Positions 49,550-59,259 of a DNA stretch of 64,000 bases are shown here, piece after piece. A program made the translations under genes and the position numbers. Position 1 is the stretch's first letter; the number at the start of each line of letters is the position of its first letter. The stretch lies in the NCBI GenBank assembly GCA_023212725.1, contig JALBYF010000003.1, positions 372,001 to 436,000 on the forward strand, in the 5' to 3' direction. Source of the DNA: Tranzscheliella williamsii. Taxonomy: Eukaryota > Basidiomycota > Ustilaginomycetes > Ustilaginales > Ustilaginaceae. A model generated the notes under the pieces. The model ran no database searches. It was not told the DNA's origin and worked only from the letters and a program-made list of their open reading frames with translations.

Positions 49550-51982
49550 ATGGCTCCTGTGGCTGATGCCGATAGCGAGGCTGCTTCGGGGTCCGCTACG
49601 GGTTCCAATCCCTATCAGCCACTCGACCATGTCCCGGTGCACATCGCCACGGATTTCCCAAAGCCGAAGCCCATCCAGAAGCTGCCCTACCGTTCATCAA
49701 CCTATTGGAACTCCTCCTGCCCTATCGTCATCGACAATGGATCCAGCGAGCTCCGTGCAGGCTTCAGCCTGAGCGACCTCTCCGACCCCACCTCGATCCC
49801 TGACTCGCCCTACCTCTACTATGACAGTGTCATCTCAAAGGTCCGAGACAGGAAGAAGAGCGTCACCCTGCTCCTGGTAGGGAACGACGTATACGCCGAC
49901 GGTCTCTCGCGCAGCTCCATTCGTAGCCCTTTCGACAACGACGTCGTCACCGGCTGGGACGCTATGGAGACCCTGTTTGACTATACCTTCTCTAACCTCG
50001 GCATCGACACCGACCGTGTCGAGCATCCCATTTGCATGACCGAAGCGCTTTGCAATCCTGCCTACAGCCGCGGAATCATGAACGAACTTATGTTCGAAGC
50101 CTACCAGGTGCCTTACGTCAACTACGGTCTAGATTGTCTTTTCTCGGCATATCAGAACAACGTCGCCGAGGATGCTCTCATTGTCTCTTCGGGGCGTTCG
50201 AGCACTGTCGTAGTCCCCACTATGGGCGGCAAGGGGATCCTCTCCAACTCCAAACGGCTGGCGTGGGGCGGCGCCCAAGCTACCGACCTGCTGCTTCGAT
50301 TGATACAGCTCAAATACCCCGGCTTCCCTTCCCGTGTAACACCATGGCAGGCTCAGAACATGCTCGAAGAGCTCTGTTATGTTTCGGAGGACTATGCTAC
50401 CGACATCAAGGGCATGTCAATGATGCCCGCTTCTCACAAGTCTCATGACCCTTCCACCTGGACCCTTATGGAAAAAGCCGACGTCGTCGTTCAATTCCCT
50501 TTCCAGGATGCTATCCCAGAACAGAAGTCGGAGGAGGAACTCCAGGCGCAGGCGGAGCGGAGAAAGGCAGCCGGAGACCGCCTTCGAGAACAGACCCGCA
50601 AAATGCGTCTCGAAAAGATGCTGCAGAAAGAGAACGATTTGAAATATTACCAGCAACTCAGAGACTACAAGGGCAAGGAACGGAAAGCCGAGTATATTAA
50701 GCGTCTCGAAAGCGACGGCTTCTACTCTGAGCAAGATCTGGAGAAGACGATCAACAAAATTGAAGGCGCGCTCAAGAGGTTCCGAGCCAAGGAGCTCGGG
50801 GAGGAGTACATCGAGGACGAAAAGCAGGAAGAGCCGTCGTTCCCGCTTGTCGACGTGGCCGATGCGGATCTGGACGACGAAGGCATCAAGGAGAAGCGCA
50901 AGCAGAAGCTCATGAAGGCAGGCTACGACGCTCGCTTGCGCGCCAAGGCTGAAAAGGCGGAAGAAAGGCGTCTCCAAGAAGAGGCGCTCAAGAGGGACGA
51001 GGACGAGAGGCTCAACAATCCACGCGTATGGTCAGAAAAGCTGCGAAAGGAGTATGACGACGCCATCAATCGTATCAAAGAGCGCAAGCGCATGAAGGAG
51101 ATGCTATCGGATCGCAAGAGCTTGGCTGCGCAGCAAAGGATGAAGAACATCACCGCCCTTGCCTCTGACGCACCCGGCAGCGGCGCTGCCACGCCGGATG
51201 GCAAGCCTGGCAGAAAGCGCAAGAAGGGCGGCGATGAAGACACGTTCGGCGCCAACGACGACGATTGGGCCATCTACCGTGAGATTCAGAACGCGGACGA
51301 CTCGGAGGAGGAAGAGGATGCGTACAGCCAGCTTTCCACGATCGAGACTCGGCTGTTGACGCTGGATCCCAGCTTTGGGCCGGACGATACCTACGCCGCG
51401 CGGCTGGCGCGCAAGAACCGGCTGACGCTCACCTTTTTCAACGGACCCGGCGGGGGGGAGGAGGCGTCGATCGGTGGAGCGGGAGATTCGCTTGGCGCGG
51501 CGAGCAAGGAGGAAGCCGCGGACCCGAACAAGGCAGAGACGGATCCGGAGAGCATCAAGCGGCAGCACCAGCTGCATTTGAATGTGGAGCGGATCCGGGT
51601 GCCCGAGGTGCTGTGGCAGCCGAGCATGGCGGGGCTGGACCAGGCGGGGCTGGACGAGCTGTGTGCGCACGTGGTGCACGGCTTCGACTCGGCGGTGCGC
51701 GCGCGCATGCTGAACAATGTCTTCTTTACCGGCCGCCACACGCAGTATCCGGGTTTCCAGGCGCGGCTTCACTCCAGCCTCCGTGCGACGCAGCCTGCCG
51801 GCCTGCCGATCCGCGTCCACGCCGCGCGCGCCCCGCGCTTCGACGCCTGGAAGGGCATGGCCAAGTGGGTCACCCTCGAGCAGGACCTCTTCCGCACCAC
51901 CGCCATCACCCGCCAAGACTACGACGAGAAGGGCAAGGAGTGGTTCAAGGAACATCCGCTCGCCGCCAACTGGCGCCCCTAG
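49550..51982 (+). CDS. ARP5: Actin-related protein 5 (INO80 complex)
   Basis: Arp5 is a subunit of the INO80 chromatin remodeller, needed with Ies6 for nucleosome sliding. The actin fold begins IVIDNGSSELRAGFS at about 64-78 (phosphate-1 loop) and continues with HPICMTEALCNPAYSR and LIVSSGRSSTVVVPTM. The fold is then split by a long charged insertion (about 310-560) rich in Lys, Glu and Arg that is characteristic of Arp5. The C-terminal actin part resumes with ERIRVPEVLWQPSMAGLDQ and NVFFTGRHTQYPGF. 810 residues from the ATG at 49550, single exon. After about 51720 the coding strand turns C-rich. Convergent with RRP1. Confidence 0.93.
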   Translation: MAPVADADSEAASGSATGSNPYQPLDHVPVHIATDFPKPKPIQKLPYRSSTYWNSSCPIVIDNGSSELRAGFSLSDLSDPTSIPDSPYLYYDSVISKVRDRKKSVTLLLVGNDVYADGLSRSSIRSPFDNDVVTGWDAMETLFDYTFSNLGIDTDRVEHPICMTEALCNPAYSRGIMNELMFEAYQVPYVNYGLDCLFSAYQNNVAEDALIVSSGRSSTVVVPTMGGKGILSNSKRLAWGGAQATDLLLRLIQLKYPGFPSRVTPWQAQNMLEELCYVSEDYATDIKGMSMMPASHKSHDPSTWTLMEKADVVVQFPFQDAIPEQKSEEELQAQAERRKAAGDRLREQTRKMRLEKMLQKENDLKYYQQLRDYKGKERKAEYIKRLESDGFYSEQDLEKTINKIEGALKRFRAKELGEEYIEDEKQEEPSFPLVDVADADLDDEGIKEKRKQKLMKAGYDARLRAKAEKAEERRLQEEALKRDEDERLNNPRVWSEKLRKEYDDAINRIKERKRMKEMLSDRKSLAAQQRMKNITALASDAPGSGAATPDGKPGRKRKKGGDEDTFGANDDDWAIYREIQNADDSEEEEDAYSQLSTIETRLLTLDPSFGPDDTYAARLARKNRLTLTFFNGPGGGEEASIGGAGDSLGAASKEEAADPNKAETDPESIKRQHQLHLNVERIRVPEVLWQPSMAGLDQAGLDELCAHVVHGFDSAVRARMLNNVFFTGRHTQYPGFQARLHSSLRATQPAGLPIRVHAARAPRFDAWKGMAKWVTLEQDLFRTTAITRQDYDEKGKEWFKEHPLAANWRP

Positions 51983-52204
51983 CCTTGCGCCCGTCCATGT
52001 ACTATACCAGCCCTTTCACTTGGTTCCTCCAGGCACACGCACAGCCTTGGCCGTGCGTCAACGGAGACAGACAGTGTACCACCAGCCACAGCCGGCGCAG
52101 TCTTATGCGGGGTGGGGAGCGCATGGCGCACCATAGCGGTATTGAACAGGTAGGAAGGAGCGCGTACCGGGGGGTGGGGGAGTGCGGGCCAGGGGGGTGG
52201 ACGG

Positions 52205-53617
52205 CTAGGGGAGGTCGTTGAGGCGGTCCTGCTCGTCGCGCCAGAGCTGGTAGAGGAGGCGGCGGCGGGCCTCGGTGGCGTCGGGGCGGGAGGCGGCGGT
52301 GAAGAGCGCCTGGAAGAGGGCCTTGCGGAGGAGGAGGGCGACGTCGATCTCGGTGTCGGCAAGCTCGGCGTCGGCGTCGGGCGCAGGCGCGGGCACCGAC
52401 GAGAGCGCCAGCAGCAGCGGGAACTGCACATCCTCGCCTTCCTCCTCCTCGTCGTCGTCGTCCGAGAGCGATGCGTCCGAGCCGGACGCGTCCGAGCGCG
52501 CGTCGTACGTGACGCCCGACTCGTCGGCAAACGAGTGGAACTGCGTCCCGTCTGTGGCGGCCGTCATGGCCGTCTCGTCGCCCGCCTGCTCGTCCTCGTC
52601 CGTGCTTTCCTCTCCGGTGCCCGCATCGTCGTCATCGCTCCCGTCGTCGCTGCCGTCGACAGCAGGGCCGGCCGCGCGCAGTGTATCCTCCAGCAAGGGT
52701 TCAAAGACGGTGCTCCAGATGCGCTCGTACATGGCCTTGCTCTTCGCCGTCGCCAGAGCATCTACAAACGGCTGCAGGAGCGCGGCAGTGGGCACAAGTG
52801 CCATGTCAAAGTCCGCGCCGTCGTCGCTGGCGGTCTCCGCCGCAGCGTCGCCCTGCTCGTTCTGGGCATCCTGCACCGCTTCGACGACGCGTTCGAGCTC
52901 GAGGAGGTAAATGTCGGAGAGGTGGTAGGTGAGGCTGTCGGGCACCTGGGGGGCGTTGGTGTTGAGCGGTCCGGGGATGGGCTGCGTCTTGCGCATGATC
53001 TGCGCGAAACGGTCGACGGCGGCCGGGTGCCACTTCTCCTCGGCAAGGAGGCGGAAGCCGGCGGCGACAAATCTGCGCACAAGCAGATAGTACTTGTCGA
53101 TGCGGTGTTTGTCGAGGCCGGGCCACTCGGCGACGAGCGTGTCCCAGAAGGTTTCGAGGAAGCGGAGGCCGGCGACGGCGCGCTCGGACGGGGCGTCGGC
53201 GGTGGACGCGGCGGCCGAGGTCGACGCTGCCGGGCGCGCTACGGAAGGATGCACCAGCACCAGTGCCGCCAGTTCGTCCGCGAGCGTCTGCTGCACGAGC
53301 GGCTTGTCGCTCATCCAAAAGCAGTAGAAGAGCCCCTTCCACAGCTTGGCCAGCTCCACATCCGGCACACGGTGCGCGCCGTTCTCCGCCAAAAACACGC
53401 GCAGCGACCGGATCGCCCCATCCCGCACCTTCTTCTCCGTCGAGGCCAGCGCCTTGCCCAGCGGAATCGACGCAGCCGCCGCGTCAGAAGCCGACATCGC
53501 CGCCTTGCTCCGCTTCACCGCCGAGCTGCCGGCCGCCGACATCGCTTCCCCTGCAGCCTCCACTTTGCGCTTGTTCGTCGCGCCGCCCTTGGACGAAGCC
53601 GCTTTGGATGCCGCCAT
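52205..53617 (-). CDS. RRP1: Ribosomal RNA processing protein RRP1 / NOP52
   Basis: Rrp1/Nop52 is a nucleolar factor for 27S pre-rRNA processing in 60S subunit formation. The N-terminus is basic and Ala/Ser-rich, then the family domain runs at about 50-290: LGKALASTEKKVRDGAIRSL, LWKGLFYCFWMSDKPLVQQ and LDKHRIDKYYLLVRRFV are characteristic. The C-terminal third is acidic, with long Asp/Glu/Ser runs, and may be disordered. The ATG at 53617 was chosen because the frame upstream has none. 470 residues, no intron. The promoter is unusually rich in CTCACA-type repeats (about 53790-53865). Confidence 0.88.
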   Translation of the reverse strand: MAASKAASSKGGATNKRKVEAAGEAMSAAGSSAVKRSKAAMSASDAAAASIPLGKALASTEKKVRDGAIRSLRVFLAENGAHRVPDVELAKLWKGLFYCFWMSDKPLVQQTLADELAALVLVHPSVARPAASTSAAASTADAPSERAVAGLRFLETFWDTLVAEWPGLDKHRIDKYYLLVRRFVAAGFRLLAEEKWHPAAVDRFAQIMRKTQPIPGPLNTNAPQVPDSLTYHLSDIYLLELERVVEAVQDAQNEQGDAAAETASDDGADFDMALVPTAALLQPFVDALATAKSKAMYERIWSTVFEPLLEDTLRAAGPAVDGSDDGSDDDDAGTGEESTDEDEQAGDETAMTAATDGTQFHSFADESGVTYDARSDASGSDASLSDDDDEEEEGEDVQFPLLLALSSVPAPAPDADAELADTEIDVALLLRKALFQALFTAASRPDATEARRRLLYQLWRDEQDRLNDLP

Positions 53618-54115
53618 GATGCGTGCCGTTGTGTATAGAAAGTTGCTGTACGTCAGAGGGAATGGGTGTATTGTCAGCCAAGTGTGGGTCGAGGGAGTGA
53701 AGGGTCCAGGCACGCTCAGAAGAATTTATCATCTTTTCTTAGAATTTCCGCTTGAATTACATAAGCAGAAATTGCCTTCCTGCGACATCTCACCTCGCAC
53801 TCACACCTCATACTCGCACCGGCACTCACACTTACACTCACATTCACACTCGCACTCGCACTGGGGTGTTGCTTCTCCACACGTAATGCTGGCGTAGCGT
53901 TTTGCCAAGCTGTATGGATAGTACGAGGAACAGCACAGACCAATGAAGAAACACAGATTGCCCACTTCGGCAAGGCAGGGTATGGAGGCCTATGACAAGC
54001 AGTCAGCCTGGTGTTTTGGGTGAGATTGCATGTGGCGGCAGGATAGGTTTACGTCGAGAGGTAAAGTGTGAGTGGTACTTTGCATACCAGACGGCCAGTC
54101 CAGAGCCAGGGACCT
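53618..54115. promoter_or_regulatory. RRP1 promoter with CACTCACA repeats
   Basis: 498 bp between the RRP1 start and the 3' end of the GTPase gene. From about 53790 to 53865 the hexamer CACTCA/CTCACA and variants recur about ten times (read on the minus strand: TGTGAGTGTGAGTGCGAGTG-like). This is the densest block of the motif in the window. Confidence 0.5.
53790..53865. repeat. Imperfect CACTCACA microsatellite-like block
   Basis: A run of imperfect 6-bp units (ACTCAC, ACTCGC, ACTTAC) lies directly in the RRP1 upstream region. It may be a regulatory array or a decayed microsatellite; the sequence alone does not decide. Confidence 0.65.
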
Positions 54116-56050
54116 TCACTTGACACCGACCGCGGGGGCCGCGTTCATGGTGGTAGGTGCTGCAGAAGGAGGAGCGACTGCATGGTGAGTGCCAGCGCCC
54201 ATGCTGCTGGGCCCGTTGAGAGGCTCGCTTTGGCCGACGGCTCGGACGACGCCAATGAGCTTGGTCTTGCCTTCTCTCGTGATCAGCTTCATGCCCGGTT
54301 TGACATACTCCGGATATCGAATAAACTGCAGCCGGAGCTTGGCCCGATCGCCTGTCCTGACAACAGGCTTGTTCTGGTCTCCTGCACCATTCGCGACATC
54401 CTCGGTTGGCTTTCCATCCAGCTTGACAATGGCAATAATCCGGACCGTCTGCCGAATGGATGCCGCGTGCAACACCATACAGCTGCCAACCGAGAGAGTG
54501 GTCGAGTGGTACAGGCAGAGGATCTCGGCATCAAATTCCATGAAGCTTTTGGGCGGAGTGTCGCATTTCGCGAGCACCACCATGCCTTTCCTAACTTGGT
54601 TGCGACGGATCCGCTTCAGGGCAAACGAAACGCTCTGTCCCGCACTAGCACCCTCGACGTTTACCCGCTTGCGCTGGATGCTTCGAATCGATGTAGGTGC
54701 AAATTGTCCGAGACTGTCGGGGCCTATCAATGTGCTGTCCCCCACCTTGCATGTCCCACCTAGTACAACGCCCGATACCACGGTACCGACAAAGGGTACC
54801 GAAAAGATGTCGCTGATCTGGAATTCGAACGGCTGATCGGCGCGGAACTTGGCTGCGCTTGCCTGGGGCAGGATGTTCAAAAAGCTCCTGAGCAGATCCA
54901 GGTTGAGGCCGGTAACATTGGAGATTTGGAAGATGGGACATATACGCTCGGATTCGAGACGGAGGGCAGAGTCCACCACCTGACTCATATTATCGATGAA
55001 GACCGGTGTTTTCCTGCATCCAGGCGACCGAAGGATCTTGGTGAGCTGCTTCAGCGTCGTTTCCAGGACATGTGTGGGGGTCATGTCGATCTTGGTGATG
55101 CAGACCACCACGGGCACTGATAATGCCAAGGCAATGCCGAGATGCTCTTTCGACATGCCGATAAGCCCGGCATTGGCACCGACCATCAGCATGACGAAAT
55201 CCGGCAGACAGCCGGTCATGCCGAAGACGGTGGTTTTGAGGTATCTCTCATGGCCGGCGAGGTCGATAAAGGAAATCACTTTGCTGGCTTTGGCGCAAAC
55301 CTCTTCCCATGACATCTTCCTTGCAGCTTCTTGGCCAGGCGCGGCGGGATTGGTGACGGGTAGACCTCTAGAATCGAATCCCATGATTTCCATGCCGACG
55401 GACGAGGTCCTGCCAGACTCGATCTCATGTTTATGTCTGAACAGATTTACGCGGGCTTTACCACGACCATCGTCCAAACCGCCCTTGGTGAGAACACCTA
55501 GCATGGTAGACTTGCCTGCATCGACGTTTCCTATGACGGCAATGCGCAGCTCTACGAGCTCTTCCGCGCCGGCTGGTATTCTACGTATCAGTATATGTGC
55601 TATCCTCTCTCCACTCGGAGAGGTCCCTTGGTAGAGGAGTGTGGCGTCCGAGTCCGAGACCTTGGAGGCTCTGGTTACATTGGCGACTGCGGTTGCCAAC
55701 TCGTCTTCGTTCAACGAAACGTTCTGTCCGTCCGTCTGCAGGCTCGATCCGATGTGGAGGACACATTCACCACCTTCTTTGGTCACGAGGTCAGCAATGT
55801 ACCGCGCAAGACCTACTGGCTGAGGGGCTAGAGGCGTGTCCGACTGCGGTGCTGCGGGCGCCGTAGCCTGGCCTTTCGCCGAAGATGCTAATGCTGCATC
55901 GTCAACGGGCTCGAGCAGGAGCTGCTTGAAGGTTTTGCCAGCCAGGCCAAGTGTTGTGTCCGATGGTGGCAAGGATAGGGAGGCCGTCTGCAGATCTGCC
56001 GTTAGAGCGTCTATTGTTGGACCCTTCTTCTCTCTGGCAATGGCCGTCAT
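54116..56050 (-). CDS. GTPBP1-type translational GTPase
   Basis: A GTPase of the EF1A/HBS1 superfamily, closest to GTPBP1/GTPBP2, which bind ribosomes and affect mRNA turnover and translation in animals. Motifs present: G1 GNVDAGKST at 174-182, G3 DLAGHERY, G4 TKIDM. The GTPase domain is followed by two beta-barrel domains, with SDIFSVPFVGTVVSGVVLGG marking domain 2 and RFIRYPEYVKPGMKL-like sequence (LQFIRYPEYVKPGMKLITRE) marking domain 3. The N-terminal 160 residues are specific to this family. The ATG at 56050 is the first in frame; the frame upstream begins at a GTG. 644 residues, no intron. Yeast has no direct GTPBP1 orthologue, so its role in smuts is unknown. Confidence 0.88.
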   Translation of the reverse strand: MTAIAREKKGPTIDALTADLQTASLSLPPSDTTLGLAGKTFKQLLLEPVDDAALASSAKGQATAPAAPQSDTPLAPQPVGLARYIADLVTKEGGECVLHIGSSLQTDGQNVSLNEDELATAVANVTRASKVSDSDATLLYQGTSPSGERIAHILIRRIPAGAEELVELRIAVIGNVDAGKSTMLGVLTKGGLDDGRGKARVNLFRHKHEIESGRTSSVGMEIMGFDSRGLPVTNPAAPGQEAARKMSWEEVCAKASKVISFIDLAGHERYLKTTVFGMTGCLPDFVMLMVGANAGLIGMSKEHLGIALALSVPVVVCITKIDMTPTHVLETTLKQLTKILRSPGCRKTPVFIDNMSQVVDSALRLESERICPIFQISNVTGLNLDLLRSFLNILPQASAAKFRADQPFEFQISDIFSVPFVGTVVSGVVLGGTCKVGDSTLIGPDSLGQFAPTSIRSIQRKRVNVEGASAGQSVSFALKRIRRNQVRKGMVVLAKCDTPPKSFMEFDAEILCLYHSTTLSVGSCMVLHAASIRQTVRIIAIVKLDGKPTEDVANGAGDQNKPVVRTGDRAKLRLQFIRYPEYVKPGMKLITREGKTKLIGVVRAVGQSEPLNGPSSMGAGTHHAVAPPSAAPTTMNAAPAVGVK

Positions 56051-57646
56051 AGTTGTTGGCGTAATCGCGACGGCGATGGAGGGCGGAACAAGTAAGTCCC
56101 CTGGGCACGTACTATGCGACGTGTAAAGGTGCGGCTGGGGCTGTGGGGTGCGCTCAGCGACGAAAGCAGCACTCGAACGGCTCGACTTTGAGCAGCGGGC
56201 CGAAGCGGGAGGCACACTGTCAAGTAGATTCGCAGCGTATCCGTGACTCGGCGCTGTGGAGTTCGTGACTCGACTAGATGCTGAGAATGGCACGCGTACG
56301 CGCTAGCTGTACGGCGATGGTCGTCCACAGGGCAGGCAAAGCACCGCAGATCCGTCTAGTCACAGTTAGCGCGTCAACGGGCTGGCTGCGGTACGGAGTA
56401 GCGTATTCAGACTGTGTTTGCAGCGCTCTTGTCGACGGGCTGAGTCGAATGCGAGGTTGCAAGATTTTGCCACCGCGCGATTGCAGACGGAGGGCGTGTG
56501 GCGAACTTGGCGTTGATCAGGATCAAGCTGAGCTTGCGATTAACTCAGGTTCGCGCTGCATCGGTAACTCAGCGTAGCCGTGCTTGACAACCGAACAAGA
56601 CGGCTCTCATGCCGACCTGCATTCGAACGCGCCAGCGCTTCCTGCGCAGTTGCAGCAACGCTGCCTTCCCCACGTTCGCAGAATTGTGCAGGATCTAACA
56701 AGTCATAGTCCGCTCGCACCGCCATCCATCCTTTGTGACTCACACCGTGACTCTCACTGAAAGGTCCAGATGAAGCTTGTTCAAGGGCTGTACTATACCG
56801 TACTGCACATGTAAATGCTTGCGTTTCATGTGGCACCTCAGAGCCGGAGAAGGCGACAGGAACATGCATAGAAGCGTAGGATTCGTTGCAATGGAAGCTA
56901 AGCCCTACCCGAAGCGCAGTCCATCCATCTGCAGCCATGACTCCACGTACTGCCTCAAAGTCTAGCCCTCTACACATTCGATCAAATCGTTTGCGGTACT
57001 GCCGCCTTGTGGTCCATCCGATCGCTAGCCAGCCGATCGCGATGTGATTCACTCGGTGCTTTGTGATTGTGATGAGGTGGAGGCGGCAAGGTTGATTCCC
57101 ACGCTGACTAAACTCACCAAGAAATCACAATGACGCGAAGGGCGAGCGATCGTGGATGGCCCGTTCGCTTTGGCCAGACGGGAATGGCTTTCAAGAGTAA
57201 TTGTGAGTGTGGGCGGAGCTTGGCAGAGTGTGAGTGTGAGTAGTCATGCCCACTTCTTCCGAATCGATGGAGCAGGCTTTCTGCGGACGCTTTGGGATGA
57301 TGACATCCGGCTTACCACTCACACTGCTAGAGGAAGAAGATCAAGTGGAGCGGCGAAAGGACAGCACTTTACCCATCCGCCATGTGTGTCATGGGCGACC
57401 GAGGCGAAGGCCGAAGCCCTACGACCCGCAAGCGAAGGACAGCCGACCGTGGCAGCTGACACGCTTCCGGATGATTCATCAGTGACGGAGAACTACAGTG
57501 GTGCTGTTCTTCCTGGCTCGAACCAGCCAATCCCAACTATGTCATAAGAGCCGCCGCCCAAGACCTGACCGACATCCAACGTCGTCAGACTTTGTGACCG
57601 CCACACAACACTCCGCTGCCCACACATATATACTGTGTTGCACTCC
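56051..57646. promoter_or_regulatory. Divergent region GTPBP1-type gene / SDR
   Basis: 1.6 kb between divergent start codons. The motif GTGAGTGTG and variants occur at about 57200-57243. A CATATATACTG TATA-like element lies at about 57624-57634, close to the SDR gene. No recognisable gene. Confidence 0.4.
57624..57634 (+). promoter_or_regulatory. TATA-like element of the SDR gene
   Basis: The sequence CATATATACTG lies 13 bp upstream of the first possible ATG (57647) and about 140 bp upstream of the second (57776). If transcription starts 30-60 bp downstream of it, most transcripts would begin after the first ATG. Confidence 0.4.
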
Positions 57647-58714
57647 ATGAAGCAAGTGCTCTCCTTGACTCGTACCTTTGTTGCTGCATCCACTCCGATT
57701 CGCAACCTCACGACCAGATCTTTTCCCCGTCTTCACTCGCCCTTTGTACTTTGCCAAGCCAGACTCTCTTCCAACATGTCGAAGCCCGAAGACATTATCA
57801 CGGCCTATCCCAACTTCTATCCTGAGAAGCAGGAGCAGAACTTGCCGGGAAAGGACCAAAACATGGAGCCCCTGGCCGAACACACCAAAGTCGAAAAATG
57901 GGACAGCGAGGGCAAGCCCTACCTGGAAGAATACGCGGGCACGGGCAAGCTAAAAGGCAAGGCAGCCATCATCACTGGCGGAGACAGCGGGATCGGGCGC
58001 AGTGTTGCGCTCTTCTTTGCCAGGGAAGGAGCCAACGTCACCATTACCTATCTGCCCGAGGAGGAGGAAGATGCCAAAGTGGTAGAGAAGCTGGTACGAG
58101 AGGCGCCCATGGGCACCAAGGAAATCTTGACGGTTTGCACTGATCTTCGCAAGGAGGAGGACTGCAGAAAGTTGGTGCAACAGCACGTTGAAAAGTGGGG
58201 CACTGTTGACATTGTCGTCAACAATGCCTCGAAACAGGTGCCATGCCAGAATTTCGAGGAGATTGACCTGGAAACCACCGAAAGCACCTATCGCAGCAAC
58301 ATTCTCAGCGCCTTTGCCGTCACCAAGTTGGCGCTTCCGCACATGAAGCGCGGCTCATCCATTATCCAATCGACTTCGGTCACCGCCTACAAGGGCTCGC
58401 CCGCCATGATCGACTACAGCTCTACCAAGGGCGCCCTGGTTTCCTTTACCCGAAGTTTGGCCGCCCAGCTGGCCCCGAGGGGAATCCGAGTCAACGCTGT
58501 CGCCCCTGGTCCCTTCTACACACCTCTACAGCCTGCGAGCCGTAGCGGAGAGAGCATGGAAGGTTGGACCATTGGCGGCGTTCCTCTGCACGGCCGCCCC
58601 GGCCAGCCCGCCGAACTGGGCGCCTCGTACGTCTACCTGGCCGACGCTGGTTCCTCCAACACGATGACCGGTCAAGTCCTCCATCTCAACCTCGGCCAGT
58701 GGTTCGGTTCCTAA
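57647..58714 (+). CDS. Short-chain dehydrogenase/reductase, possible dual targeting
   Basis: An NADP(H)-type SDR of the glucose/ribitol dehydrogenase-like (YhdF/GRE-like) subgroup; the substrate is unknown. The cofactor motif TGGDSGIG is at 110-117, NNAS follows the central strand, and the catalytic YSSTK with an upstream Ser are present. The subgroup marker YPEKQEQNLPGKDQNMEP lies before the fold at about 58-75. Two in-frame ATGs matter. The first (57647) adds 43 residues without any acidic residue and rich in Arg, Ser and Thr, which looks like a mitochondrial targeting sequence. The second (57776, context CCAACATGTC) starts the conserved protein. Both forms could be made. 355 residues from the first ATG. 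Confidence 0.85.
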   Translation: MKQVLSLTRTFVAASTPIRNLTTRSFPRLHSPFVLCQARLSSNMSKPEDIITAYPNFYPEKQEQNLPGKDQNMEPLAEHTKVEKWDSEGKPYLEEYAGTGKLKGKAAIITGGDSGIGRSVALFFAREGANVTITYLPEEEEDAKVVEKLVREAPMGTKEILTVCTDLRKEEDCRKLVQQHVEKWGTVDIVVNNASKQVPCQNFEEIDLETTESTYRSNILSAFAVTKLALPHMKRGSSIIQSTSVTAYKGSPAMIDYSSTKGALVSFTRSLAAQLAPRGIRVNAVAPGPFYTPLQPASRSGESMEGWTIGGVPLHGRPGQPAELGASYVYLADAGSSNTMTGQVLHLNLGQWFGS

Positions 58715-59259
58715 ACCAGCCTCACCACTTGACCAATGCATTGCCATCCCCACTTGACCAACACATTGCCGCACTCGCGATATGACCGTGAATGCTACCT
58801 TTGTTTTGCCTGAAACGATGTCGTAGGATGTTTGTAGAGGGAGTCTAGCGTGTTGACTAAGAGATAGCATTGAGCGGCTTGGCTGTTAGCTTCAGGGTCT
58901 AGCCAAAGCCACGTGACAGTCTAATGAGCTTTGCGAGTTGTGAGTTATGGTGTGAGTGTGCATTATGATTGCAATCTGGGTGGGTAGAACGGTGAGCGCG
59001 AAGGTCAGCACTCGACCAGTCGCTGCGACATGTGTCAGCATCACGCCTACCTATCTTCAGCGATCTATTTCGTCTGTCTCCAGCGTTCGCTTCGATCCAT
59101 TCGGTCGCTGCTGGAAAGTTGTGCCTCCGTTTGACACACCGTTGCTCGTTTGGGGTATGTCGGTGTAGGCGTGGTCGAACCAGTCATCCACCCAAGGCCA
59201 GCCGCGTGCGAAGCGTGGCTCGCTGTAGAGACAGCTCGAGCTTTTGTGCACCGGGGAAG
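58715..59259. other. Intergenic region SDR to SLC35-like gene
   Basis: 545 bp between tandem genes. GTGAGTTATGGTGTGAGTGTGCA-type sequence (two motif copies) lies at about 58938-58961. The frame ahead of the SLC35-like ATG is open but has no ATG and is treated as leader. Confidence 0.35.
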
